This document shows, one piece after another, positions 1 to 6,610 of a DNA stretch of 13,955 nucleotides. The stretch's first letter is position 1. Every line of letters starts with the position of its first letter. The notes beneath the pieces were generated by a model. The model did not search any database, had not been told where the DNA came from, and worked only from the letters and a program-made list of their open reading frames with translations. Position numbers and translations under genes: made by a program. This stretch comes from DATEJJ01 sp039649115 (lineage in GTDB: Bacteria; Actinomycetota; Actinomycetes; Mycobacteriales; Micromonosporaceae), in contig JBBWZQ010000226.1 of the NCBI GenBank assembly GCA_039649115.1, positions 1-13,955 on the forward strand. Direction: 5' to 3'.

Positions 1-429
1 CGGTCCGGGCTCGACGCGGCCGCCGAACTGCGCCGGGCACTCCCGTCCTGCCGGGTGCTGATCCTCACCACGTTCGGCCGGCCCGGCTACCTGCGGCGCG
101 CGATGGAGGCCGGGGCGGACGGCTTCCTCGTCAAGGACGCGCCGGTGGAGGACCTGGTACGCGCGATCCGCCGGGTGCTGGCCGGCGAGCGGGTGGTCGA
201 CCCGACCCTCGCCGCCGCCGCGCTGTCCGCCGGCCCGAACCCGCTGACCGACCGGGAGCGCGACGTGCTCACCGCTGCCGCCGACGGCTCGACGATCGCG
301 GACATCGCGGCGCTGCTGCGCCTGTCGGAGAGTACCGTCCGCAACTACCTCTCGGCCGCGATCGGCAAGACCGCCTCCCGCAACAGAATCGAAGCCGTCC
401 AGACCGCCCGCACCCACGGCTGGCTCTGA
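1..429 (+). CDS. Response regulator, NarL/LuxR family (5' end outside window)
   Basis: The frame is open from base 1 and ends at TGA 427-429, leaving 142 residues of the C-terminal part. What is visible is the end of a receiver domain, with the conserved lysine in FLVKDAP (about residue 45), a short linker, then a LuxR-type helix-turn-helix starting at LTDRERDVL and containing the recognition segment SESTVRNYLSAAIGK. The phosphoacceptor aspartate and the acidic pocket lie upstream of the window. Regulators of this kind are phosphorylated by a partner histidine kinase and bind DNA as dimers; the architecture resembles DesR-like regulators. The partner kinase is probably upstream, but this cannot be seen. 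The gene converges on the HAD phosphatase gene with only 10 bases between the stop codons. Confidence 0.93.
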   Translation, partial: RSGLDAAAELRRALPSCRVLILTTFGRPGYLRRAMEAGADGFLVKDAPVEDLVRAIRRVLAGERVVDPTLAAAALSAGPNPLTDRERDVLTAAADGSTIADIAALLRLSESTVRNYLSAAIGKTASRNRIEAVQTARTHGWL

Positions 430-439
430 CCCGCCCGGG

Positions 440-1273
440 TTACGGGAGGAGGGGTTCGAGGTAGGCGGCCACGCCGTCGTCCACATTGGACAGGGTGATC
501 TCGTCGGCGGCGGCGCGGGCCAGGGGGTGGGCGTTGGCTACGACGACCGAGCGGCCGGCCCAGGAGAGCATCGAGATGTCGTTGGGCATGTCGCCGAAGG
601 CGAGCACGTCCGGTGCGGTGATGCCCCGCTCGGCCGCCACCCGGGCCAGGCCGGTCGCCTTGGTCACGCCGCGCCGCGACATCTCCACCAGCCCGCTGTA
701 GGACGAGTGGGTCGCCTCCACCAGATCACCGACGGTGGCGCCGGCCAGCGCGGTGAACGAGTCGGAGTCGCGGCCGGGATCGCGGGCCAGGAGCTTCACC
801 ACGGGGGTACCGGCCAGCTCGTCCAGGTCCGCCGCCTGCGCCCGGTTGTCCGCGTCGTGGCGCACCGGCCAGGCCGGCTCGTGCAGCAGCCGCCGGCCAC
901 CGTCCACCTCCGCGGCGAACAGCACGCCGGGCACCCGGTCCCGCAGCCGGGTGCACACCTCGCGCACCTCCGCCGGGCGCAGCGGCCACGAGTCGCGTAC
1001 CAGATCCTCGGTCGGGTCGTAGACGACCGCCCCGTTCGCGCACACCGCGGGGTACCCGGCGCCGAGGTCCGCGTACACCAGCGGGAGCCAGCGGATGGGA
1101 CGGCCGGTGACCAACACGACCACCGTGCCCGCCGCGGACGCCCGGGTCAGGGCCAGGGCGTTGCGGCGGCTGACGGCGAAGCCGGCGCCGACCAGCGTGC
1201 CGTCGAGATCCGTGGCGATCAGCCTGGGCAGAGCGTGCGCCCGGCCGGGACGCGCGGTGAGCGGGCGGATCAC
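440..1273 (-). CDS. HAD-superfamily hydrolase, Cof/subclass IIB (first of two tandem paralogues)
   Basis: 277 residues. All four HAD motifs are present: motif I ATDLDGTL (nucleophile D22, acid/base D24), motif II VTGR (T57), motif III lysine in GVTKATGLA (K205) and motif IV FGDMPND (D228, D232). The cap lies between motifs II and III, as in subclass IIB (Cof/YidA/YbiV type), which dephosphorylates sugar phosphates, FMN or similar small phosphates in the cytoplasm; the substrate cannot be told from sequence. Start is GTG, and the GTG overlaps the TGA of the upstream paralogue by four bases (GTGA), so translation is probably coupled. It is the last gene of the serS-containing run. N-terminal residues 1-16 (arginine/proline-rich) precede the first strand and are longer than in its neighbour. 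Confidence 0.92.
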   Translation of the reverse strand: MIRPLTARPGRAHALPRLIATDLDGTLVGAGFAVSRRNALALTRASAAGTVVVLVTGRPIRWLPLVYADLGAGYPAVCANGAVVYDPTEDLVRDSWPLRPAEVREVCTRLRDRVPGVLFAAEVDGGRRLLHEPAWPVRHDADNRAQAADLDELAGTPVVKLLARDPGRDSDSFTALAGATVGDLVEATHSSYSGLVEMSRRGVTKATGLARVAAERGITAPDVLAFGDMPNDISMLSWAGRSVVVANAHPLARAAADEITLSNVDDGVAAYLEPLLP

Positions 1274-2097
1274 GAAGACGACAGTAGCCGATCGAGGTAG
1301 GCGGCCACGCCCTCGGCGTCATTGCTCGCGGTGACCTCGTCGGCGGCCGCGAGCACCTCGGGATGCGCGTTGGCCACGGCCACCCGGCCGAAGCCGGCCC
1401 ACGCGAACATCGGCAGGTCGTTGGGCATGTCACCGAAGACCAGTACCTCATCCGGGTCGATGCCCAGGGACTCGGCCACGACGGCGAGGCCGGTGGCCTT
1501 GGTCACCCCGGGCGGGCAGATCTCGATGTACCCGAGGCCGGCCTGGGTCACCGTCACGCCATCCGCCGGTACCAGCTCGCGCGCGATCGCCAGCAGCTCG
1601 TCGGCGCTGTGCCCGGCCGAGTACGCGAAGACCTTCAGCACCGGGCCGGCGAGCGCGTCGGCCCGGGTCCGCCGCTCGATCGCGTCGGGGTAGCGCCACG
1701 CGGCGTTGGGCTCGCCCCACAGCGGAGCCTCCGGCCCGTCCAGCGCCTCGACCAGCACCGACAGCGGTCCCACCACCCCCTCCAGGGACTCCAGCATCCC
1801 CTCGACCACCGACCCCGGTACGGTCAGCGAGCGCATCCGCGCCGGGTGCGCCCGGTCGGTCAGGTTGATCACGGTGCCGCCCTGCGCCAGTACCAGGTAG
1901 TCGGCCTCCGGCACGTCCCGCCGGGTCAGCGAGAGCAGCCGGGGACCTCGGCCGGTCACGCCGACCACGGGGATGCCCGTCGCCCGCACGCGCTCCAGGA
2001 CGGCGTGTGTGTACGCACCGACCGTGTCGTCGGAGCGCACCACGGTCCCGTCGAGGTCGGTAGCGACCAGTTTGGGCAGCCCTGGGCGGATCAGCAT
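1270..2097 (-). CDS. HAD-superfamily hydrolase, Cof/subclass IIB (second tandem paralogue)
   Basis: 275 residues from the ATG at 2097. Motif I is VATDLDGTV (D14, D16), motif II GVTGR (T48), motif III K200 in GVTKATGLA, motif IV VFGDMPND (D223, D227), so the active site looks complete. I chose ATG 2097 over the GTG nine codons upstream (2124) because a perfect AGGAGG lies six bases before it. It sits 74 bases downstream of serS on the same strand and is followed by its paralogue with a GTGA overlap. The two share the strings GVTKATGLA and FGDMPND and a nearly identical C-terminus (20 identical bases at 1292-1311 and 456-475), which indicates an old tandem duplication with divergence in the cap. 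Substrate is unknown. Confidence 0.92.
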   Translation of the reverse strand: MLIRPGLPKLVATDLDGTVVRSDDTVGAYTHAVLERVRATGIPVVGVTGRGPRLLSLTRRDVPEADYLVLAQGGTVINLTDRAHPARMRSLTVPGSVVEGMLESLEGVVGPLSVLVEALDGPEAPLWGEPNAAWRYPDAIERRTRADALAGPVLKVFAYSAGHSADELLAIARELVPADGVTVTQAGLGYIEICPPGVTKATGLAVVAESLGIDPDEVLVFGDMPNDLPMFAWAGFGRVAVANAHPEVLAAADEVTASNDAEGVAAYLDRLLSSS

Positions 2098-2103
2098 GCT
2101 GGC

Positions 2104-2109
2104 CCTCCT
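2104..2109 (-). promoter_or_regulatory. Strong Shine-Dalgarno AGGAGG deciding the HAD start at 2097
   Basis: The minus strand reads AGGAGG followed by six bases and ATG. It lies inside the longer open frame that starts at GTG 2124, so it argues that the shorter start is the real one. Confidence 0.8.
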
Positions 2110-2171
2110 GCCTTCCGTCTGCACCGTGGGGCCAGCAAGGCTACACCCGCCTGGCTACGAATACACCCAGG

Positions 2172-3422
2172 TCAGGTCAACACGTCGCGTCCGCCGAGGT
2201 ACGGCTGGAGGGCCGCGGGGACCCGTACCGAGCCGTCCGGCTGCTGGTGGTTCTCCAGGATCGGGATCAGCCAGCGGGTGGTTGCCAGCGTGCCGTTGAG
2301 CGTCGCCGCCGGCTGCGGCTTGCCGCTCTCGTCCCGGTACCGGATGCCCAGCCGCCGGGCCTGGAAGGTGGTGCAGTTCGAGGTGGAGGTGACCTCCCGG
2401 TACCGGCCCTGTGACGGTACCCACGCCTCGCAGTCGAACTTGCGGGCGGCGCTGGTACCGAGGTCGCCGGCGGCCACGTCGATCACCCGGTACGGCACCT
2501 CGACCTTGGCCAGCATCTCCTCCTCCCAGGCGAGCAGCCGCAGATGCTCCTCGGCGGCCTCGTCGGGCCGGCAGTAGGAGAACATCTCCACCTTGTCGAA
2601 CTGGTGCACGCGCAGGATGCCCCGGACGTCCTTGCCGTACGAGCCGGCCTCCCGCCGGAAGCAGGACGACCAGCCCACGTACCGGCGGGGCTGGCCGAGG
2701 TCGAGGATCTCCCCGGCGTGGTACGCGGCCATGGGCACCTCGGAGGTACCGACGAGGAACAGGGCGTCGGCCTCCAGCCGGTACACCTCGGAGGCGTGTG
2801 CGCCGAGGAAGCCGGTGCCCTCCATCGACTCCGGCTTGACCAGCACCGGCGGGATCACCGGGGTCAGCCCGTACTCGACGGCCTGGGCCATGGCCAGCTG
2901 CAGCAGGCCGAGTTGCAGCAGCGCGCCGACCCCGGTCAGGTAGTAGAACCGGCTGCCGGAGACCTTCGCACCGCGCTCCATGTCGATGGCGCCGAGCGCC
3001 TCACCCAGTTCCAGGTGGTCCAGGGGCTTCTCGATGTCGGGCGGCTCGCCGACGGTACGCAGCACCACGAAGTCGTCCTCGCCGCCGGGCGGCGCGCCCT
3101 CCTGGATGATGTTGGGCACCGCGAGCTGCGCCTCGCGCAGCCGCGCCGCGGCCTCGTCCACCACCGCCTGCGCCGACCTCACCTGCGCCGCGAGCTCCTT
3201 GGTGCGGGCCAGCAACTGCGCCTTCTCGGTCGGTGCGGCCCGCGGGATCTGCTTGCTGAGCTGGTTCTGCTCGGCGCGCACCGCCTCGAACCCGGCCACC
3301 GCGGCGCGCCTCGCCTCGTCGGCGGCCAGCAGGGCGTCGACCACCGACTCGGACTCGCCACGGGCTCGCTGGCTCGCTCGCAGCCGGTCGGGATCTTCGC
3401 GCAGCAGCCGCAGGTCAATCAC
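2172..3422 (-). CDS. serS: Seryl-tRNA synthetase (class II)
   Basis: 416 residues, the usual bacterial length. It charges tRNA(Ser) (and tRNA(Sec) where present) with serine in the cytoplasm. The N-terminus MIDLRLLREDPD is typical, followed by an alanine/arginine/glutamate-rich antiparallel coiled-coil arm (about residues 28-102) that grips the long variable arm of the tRNA. The catalytic core shows GTSEVPMAAYHAGE (225-238), motif 2 CFRREAGSYGKDVRG (254-268), TSTSNCTTFQARR (345-357) and motif 3 NGTLATTRWLIPILEN (376-391). Start is GTG with no Shine-Dalgarno; a TACTCT box lies eight bases upstream, so a leaderless mRNA is likely. The membrane-protein gene ends 34 bases upstream and the HAD pair follows, so both independent and read-through transcription are possible. 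Confidence 0.98.
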   Translation of the reverse strand: MIDLRLLREDPDRLRASQRARGESESVVDALLAADEARRAAVAGFEAVRAEQNQLSKQIPRAAPTEKAQLLARTKELAAQVRSAQAVVDEAAARLREAQLAVPNIIQEGAPPGGEDDFVVLRTVGEPPDIEKPLDHLELGEALGAIDMERGAKVSGSRFYYLTGVGALLQLGLLQLAMAQAVEYGLTPVIPPVLVKPESMEGTGFLGAHASEVYRLEADALFLVGTSEVPMAAYHAGEILDLGQPRRYVGWSSCFRREAGSYGKDVRGILRVHQFDKVEMFSYCRPDEAAEEHLRLLAWEEEMLAKVEVPYRVIDVAAGDLGTSAARKFDCEAWVPSQGRYREVTSTSNCTTFQARRLGIRYRDESGKPQPAATLNGTLATTRWLIPILENHQQPDGSVRVPAALQPYLGGRDVLT

Positions 3423-3430
3423 GAGGAGTG

Positions 3431-3436
3431 AGAGTA
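3431..3436 (-). promoter_or_regulatory. Candidate -10 box (TACTCT) for leaderless serS mRNA
   Basis: The minus strand reads TACTCT, eight bases, then the GTG start of serS. This fits the actinobacterial TAnnnT -10 element with transcription starting at or next to the start codon. There is no purine-rich ribosome site in the interval and no clear -35 was found. Confidence 0.45.
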
Positions 3437-3456
3437 CCCGAATGCCCCGGTCGCAC

Positions 3457-4149
3457 TCACGACGTTTCTGGGCGGGTGAACAGCCTCTCGTCGACCGGCG
3501 TCATGGGTTGGACGGTCAGGTCGGCCGGCACGTCGCCCGCCGGCACGGGCTTGACGGTGAGATCCGCCGGCACGTCCGCCGGCGCGGCGACGGGCTCGGT
3601 GGCCGCGAGACCGAGCAGCGGCCCGCGCCTGCGCACGCCGACCACGACGGCCGCCAGCACCAGGCCGGCGGCGGCACACGCGCAGAACAGGCCGGGCCCC
3701 AGGTCGGGCGAGGTGCTCGCGGACGAGTCGCCGGCGGAGACCGTGGGTGCGGTCGGATCGGCGAGGCCGTTGCCCGCGAATATCGAACGGATGATCCCGG
3801 CCAGCACCATGAGCAGCGCGCCACCCACCCCGAGTGCGGCACCGGCCGCGGCCCGGCGCACCGCCGGCCGCCCGGTGAGCACCAGCCCGGTCAGGCCCAG
3901 CAACCCGATCCAGCACAGGTAGTAACCCAGGACCGAGACGGTGTTGAGGTTGTCGACGCTGAGCCCGCCAGTGACGTTCACGGAGCGCGCGAGCCCGGCC
4001 CACGGCAGCACCTCCGCCGCGACGGCGAGGGCGACTCCGGCGCCGGCCAGCCACACCGCCAGCGGCGGACCCAGCCACCGGGGAACCTGCCGGCGCCAGC
4101 GGCCGCTGCCGGCGGGACGCTCGACGGTGCCCCACTCCAGTGTGTCCAC
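3457..4149 (-). CDS. Four-TM membrane protein of unknown function
   Basis: 230 residues; I do not recognise the family. There are four hydrophobic segments at about 26-48, 72-92, 101-121 and 152-172. Basic residues before TM1 (RWRRQVPR), between TM2 and TM3 (GRPAVRR) and after TM4 (VRRRG) give an N-in, C-in topology by the positive-inside rule. The loop 122-151 is rich in Ser, Thr, Ala and Asp and would be external. The cytoplasmic tail carries a tandem 14-residue repeat, DVPADLTVKPVPAG followed by DVPADLTVQPMTPV (192-219). The GTG start has no good Shine-Dalgarno, but CATATT lies six bases upstream. It is divergent from osmC across 81 bases and precedes serS by 34 bases, so it may be co-transcribed with serS and the HAD genes. 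Confidence 0.75.
   Translation of the reverse strand: MDTLEWGTVERPAGSGRWRRQVPRWLGPPLAVWLAGAGVALAVAAEVLPWAGLARSVNVTGGLSVDNLNTVSVLGYYLCWIGLLGLTGLVLTGRPAVRRAAAGAALGVGGALLMVLAGIIRSIFAGNGLADPTAPTVSAGDSSASTSPDLGPGLFCACAAAGLVLAAVVVGVRRRGPLLGLAATEPVAAPADVPADLTVKPVPAGDVPADLTVQPMTPVDERLFTRPETS
3511..3576 (-). repeat. Direct repeat encoding the duplicated tail of the membrane protein
   Basis: Two 24-base copies (3511-3534 and 3553-3576) differ at three positions and are spaced 42 bases, i.e. 14 codons, so the repeat keeps frame. It encodes DVPADLTV twice at the C-terminal tail. Confidence 0.7.
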
Positions 4150-4217
4150 CTACCGAATATGACACGGACCGGTACAGGTCGCGCGGGCTCGGCGACGCAT
4201 CAGCCGGCGAATTGGAC

Positions 4218-4223
4218 TAGCGT
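4218..4223 (+). promoter_or_regulatory. Candidate -10 box (TAGCGT) for leaderless osmC mRNA
   Basis: TAGCGT is followed by seven bases and then the ATG at 4231, with no Shine-Dalgarno between. The same hexamer occurs six bases before the pheA start. This spacing puts transcription start at the A of ATG. A -35 hexamer at normal spacing is not obvious. Confidence 0.5.
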
Positions 4224-4230
4224 CGGGGCC

Positions 4231-4656
4231 ATGCCGACACGTACGTCTTCCGCGGAATGGCAGGGCACGCTCAAAGAGGGCGCGGGCGCGATGCGCCTGG
4301 GCTCCGGGGCCTTCGAGGGCCAGTACTCGTTCTCGTCGCGCTTCGAGTCGGGTACCGGTACCAACCCCGAGGAGCTGATCGCCGCCGCACATGCCGGGTG
4401 CTACTCGATGGCACTGTCCAACATGCTCAGCCAGGCCGGCCACCCGCCGACCTCGGTGCGCACCAACGCTTCCGTGCACTTCGGGCCCGTCGAGGGCGGG
4501 TTCGCCATCACCCGGATCGACCTGGAGACCACCGGGGAGGTACCGGGCCTGTCGGAGGCCGAGTTCCTGCAGCACGCCGAGGCGGCGAAGGTGGGCTGTC
4601 CGGTCTCCAAGGCGCTGTCCGCGGTGGAGATCACGCTGTCCGCGAAGCTGGCCTGA
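4231..4656 (+). CDS. osmC: OsmC-family peroxiredoxin
   Basis: 141 residues, the normal OsmC length. OsmC proteins are cytoplasmic thiol peroxidases that reduce organic hydroperoxides. The peroxidatic cysteine is C57 in HAGCYSMALS and the resolving cysteine C123 in KVGCPVSKAL; R37 and E47/E48 in NPEELIAAAHAG fit the active-site arginine and glutamate. The segment NPEELIAAAHAGCYSMALS places it in the OsmC rather than the Ohr branch. The open frame runs far upstream, but only the ATG at 4231 matches the family N-terminus, and it has a TAGCGT box seven bases before it, so the mRNA may be leaderless. The metallopeptidase gene follows after 16 bases and is probably co-transcribed. Confidence 0.95.
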   Translation: MPTRTSSAEWQGTLKEGAGAMRLGSGAFEGQYSFSSRFESGTGTNPEELIAAAHAGCYSMALSNMLSQAGHPPTSVRTNASVHFGPVEGGFAITRIDLETTGEVPGLSEAEFLQHAEAAKVGCPVSKALSAVEITLSAKLA

Positions 4657-4672
4657 CGTCCCACCCGGGTCG

Positions 4673-5029
4673 ATGACCCGTTTTCCGATGACCGCCCAGC
4701 GGTTCGAGGAGCTGGTCGGCGAGGCTCTCGACGAGATCCCGCCGGAGTTGCTGGACCTGCTCGACAACGTGGTGATCCTGGTCGAGGACGACCCGCCGGA
4801 GTCGGATCCGGACCTGCTCGGCGTGTACGAGGGGCACGCGCTGACCGAGCGGGGCTGGGACTACGCCGGGGTGCTCCCCGACCGGATCACCATCTTCCGC
4901 AACCCCATCCTCGGCCTGTGCGTGAGCGAGGACGAGGTGGTCGAGGAGGTGGCGGTCACCGTGGTACACGAGATCGCGCACCACTTCGGCATCGACGACG
5001 CCCGCCTCCACGACCTCGGCTGGGCCTGA
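4673..5029 (+). CDS. Small zincin-like metallopeptidase (HExxHxxGxxD family)
   Basis: 118 residues, a typical length for the 'metallopeptidase family protein' group (formerly DUF1025, zincin-like type 2). The zinc site is HEIAHHFGIDD near the C-terminus: H99, E100, H103, with G106 and D109. The N-terminal part has the family signature FEELVGEALDEIPPEL and NVVILVEDDP. The fold is a minimal zincin; its natural substrate is not known. Start is uncertain: ATG 4673 gives MTRFPMTAQRF and ATG 4688 gives MTAQRF; neither has a good Shine-Dalgarno, and I chose 4673 because it is closest to the osmC stop. It follows osmC by 16 bases and converges on pheA with 11 bases between the stops. Confidence 0.9.
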   Translation: MTRFPMTAQRFEELVGEALDEIPPELLDLLDNVVILVEDDPPESDPDLLGVYEGHALTERGWDYAGVLPDRITIFRNPILGLCVSEDEVVEEVAVTVVHEIAHHFGIDDARLHDLGWA

Positions 5030-5040
5030 CCCGCGTCCGA

Positions 5041-5982
5041 TCAGGCGAGGTCGCCGGTGCGCAGCCGGGCCAGCCAGGCGGCCGAGTCGGCGAAGTCCGC
5101 GTTCGACGTGCCCGGCGGGACCGACGCCGGGCCCTCCGCGGCGGCTTTCGGGTACGAGCCGAGGAACCGCACGTCGGCACAGATCCGGCGCAGGCCCTGC
5201 AGTGCCTCGCCCATCCGCGCCTCGGCCACGTGGCCCGAACAGTCCAGGAAGAACACGTACCGGCCCAGCCGCTCGCCGGTCGGCCACGACTCGATCCGGG
5301 TGAGGTTGACACCGCGTACCGCGAGCTCGGTCAGCACCGCGAGCAGCGCGCCCACCCGGTCGTGGTGGATGTAGAAGGCGAGCGAGGTCAGGTCCGCGCC
5401 GGTCGGCTCGGGCGGCGGGCCCGGCCGGGTCACCAGGGCGAACCGGGTCACCGCGTCCGGGTGGTCAGCGATCTTGTCGGCGAGCAGGGACAGCCGCTGC
5501 CGGGTCACCCCGATGGGCGCGCAGATCGCCGCATCGCAGTCACCGGCCGCCACGCTGATCGCGGCCGCCGCGTTGGACAGGACGTCGACCACTGCCGCGT
5601 CCGGCAGGTGGTCGCGCAGCCAGCGGCGGCACTGCGCGGACGCCTGCGGATGCGCGGCCACGGTGCGGATGCCGGCCAGCGGGACCGGCGCACGGGCGGC
5701 GAGCGCGAACTCGACCGGGACCACCACGTCCCGCACGATCATCAGCGGCTCGCCGTTGGCCAGCTCGTCCAGGGTCACGCCGACCTGGCCGCCGATGGAA
5801 TTTTCCAGCGGTACCAGGGCCGCGTCCGCCTCGTCGGCCCGCACCACGTCCAGCGCCTCGGGCACGCTGCGCGCCGGGATGCGCGTGCCGCTGGCCGCGG
5901 CCGGGATCGTGAGCAGGGCCTGCTCCGAGAAGGTGCCCTCCGGGCCGAGGTACACGAAGCGGGTCGGCGGTACGCCTGGCAT
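5041..5982 (-). CDS. pheA: Prephenate dehydratase, monofunctional, with ACT domain
   Basis: 313 residues. It converts prephenate to phenylpyruvate, the committed step to phenylalanine. The catalytic domain (about 8-185) begins FVYLGPEGTFSEQAL and contains VPLENSIGGQVG (57-68) and the catalytic TRF motif (T179-R180-F181). A C-terminal ACT domain (about 199-275) should bind phenylalanine for feedback control: the GALL element is at 211-214, but the usual ESRP reads ESWP (231-234, tryptophan codon TGG). No chorismate mutase domain is present, as in other actinobacteria. The ATG start has no Shine-Dalgarno but a TAGCGT box six bases upstream, suggesting a leaderless mRNA. The lipoprotein gene ends just nine bases upstream of the start codon, so that -10 box overlaps the end of the lipoprotein gene. 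Confidence 0.97.
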   Translation of the reverse strand: MPGVPPTRFVYLGPEGTFSEQALLTIPAAASGTRIPARSVPEALDVVRADEADAALVPLENSIGGQVGVTLDELANGEPLMIVRDVVVPVEFALAARAPVPLAGIRTVAAHPQASAQCRRWLRDHLPDAAVVDVLSNAAAAISVAAGDCDAAICAPIGVTRQRLSLLADKIADHPDAVTRFALVTRPGPPPEPTGADLTSLAFYIHHDRVGALLAVLTELAVRGVNLTRIESWPTGERLGRYVFFLDCSGHVAEARMGEALQGLRRICADVRFLGSYPKAAAEGPASVPPGTSNADFADSAAWLARLRTGDLA

Positions 5983-5988
5983 ACCCGA

Positions 5989-5994
5989 ACGCTA
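5989..5994 (-). promoter_or_regulatory. Candidate -10 box (TAGCGT) for leaderless pheA mRNA
   Basis: The minus strand reads TAGCGT, six bases, ATG. The TAG of this hexamer is also the stop codon of the upstream lipoprotein gene. The hexamer is identical to that before osmC. Confidence 0.5.
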
Positions 5995-6492
5995 GCAGTG
6001 CACCACCGCGAGGATGCCCGCCGGCGCCTGGGTGCGGACCAGGGGCGTGCAGACGTCGGTACCGGCCGTGACCAGCACCAGGGACGCCGGCTTGCCCTGG
6101 GTGACCACCTGCAGCGGCTCCCGGCCCGACTCGGCCAGCACGGTGTACTGCCAGCCGCCGGCGCACAGCGGCCCGACCGTCGCCGTGACGCTGGCCGACC
6201 GCCCGATCACCTGCTTGCCGCGCAGCAGCGCGATCACCCGGCTCACCGCCGGATATCCGGCGCACGACACGGCGTAGCCGTCCGGGAAGCTCGGCAGGGC
6301 ACTGGCGGACGGGCGGGCCGAGGGCAGCACCGGGGGGAGGCTCGGCGGCAGGTAGGGCGACGGCGACGGGGTACGCGAGGCCGCCGGCGGACGGGAGGGC
6401 GTGGCGGACGCGGCGCCCGAGGCGGGACCGCACCCGGTCAGCAGGCACAGGAGAGCACCCACCAGTGGCCCGCCGACCCTGTGGCGCGTCAC
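5992..6492 (-). CDS. Small secreted lipoprotein with Pro/Ser-rich linker
   Basis: 166 residues from GTG 6492. The N-terminus is a lipoprotein signal: MTRHRVGG, a hydrophobic stretch, then lipobox LTGC with C21 as the acylated residue. A proline/serine/alanine-rich linker (about 23-72, with PSRPPAASRTPSPSP) precedes a compact domain of about 95 residues with four cysteines (in AVSC, GPLC, TDVC and the very last residue, VVHC), which could form two disulfides outside the cell. I do not recognise the domain. The frame is open further upstream to 6654, but the GTG at 6492 has a GGAGG seven bases before it and starts directly at the signal peptide. It is divergent from larB and its stop abuts the pheA promoter. 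Confidence 0.82.
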   Translation of the reverse strand: MTRHRVGGPLVGALLCLLTGCGPASGAASATPSRPPAASRTPSPSPYLPPSLPPVLPSARPSASALPSFPDGYAVSCAGYPAVSRVIALLRGKQVIGRSASVTATVGPLCAGGWQYTVLAESGREPLQVVTQGKPASLVLVTAGTDVCTPLVRTQAPAGILAVVHC

Positions 6493-6499
6493 AAGGCAC

Positions 6500-6504
6500 C
6501 CTCC
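6500..6504 (-). promoter_or_regulatory. Shine-Dalgarno GGAGG deciding the lipoprotein start
   Basis: The minus strand reads GGGGAGGG with GGAGG seven bases before GTG 6492. It supports the start at the signal peptide rather than the longer open frame. Confidence 0.75.
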
Positions 6505-6597
6505 CCGGTTGCCGTCGACCGCGACAATACGGGGACATCCTTCCGCATATCCGCCACGCCCGCGATAGGCGCCCGGCCCGACCGTCATCGCGATGAT

Positions 6598-6603
6598 TAG
6601 AGT
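6598..6603 (+). promoter_or_regulatory. Candidate -10 box (TAGAGT) for leaderless larB mRNA
   Basis: TAGAGT is followed by seven bases and GTG 6611, where the protein reads MDRDEARAVL, a typical LarB N-terminus. The box would lie inside the coding sequence if the upstream ATG 6593 were used. Confidence 0.5.
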
Positions 6604-6610
6604 CGTCCGG

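Noticed and set aside
430..439. Bidirectional terminator between the response regulator and the HAD gene
   Set aside because: The 10-base gap holds only a short C/G-rich stretch; no stem-loop with a convincing length could be drawn outside the coding ends.
2098..2171. tRNA or attenuator between serS and the HAD gene
   Set aside because: Only a weak five-base stem (GCCAG/CTGGC) with a long loop is visible and no tRNA-like cloverleaf.
2544..3431. Long plus-strand open frame opposite serS
   Set aside because: Composition is the low-complexity H/R/G/A pattern of antisense frames in G+C-rich DNA, while serS on the other strand has clear motifs.
2980..4230. Long upstream extension of the osmC frame
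   Set aside because: It is antisense to serS and the membrane-protein gene and has no OsmC similarity; the family N-terminus begins at 4231.
4918..6600. 560-codon plus-strand open frame opposite pheA and the lipoprotein gene
   Set aside because: It has no recognisable domain and is extremely R/G/H-rich; it is an antisense shadow of pheA.
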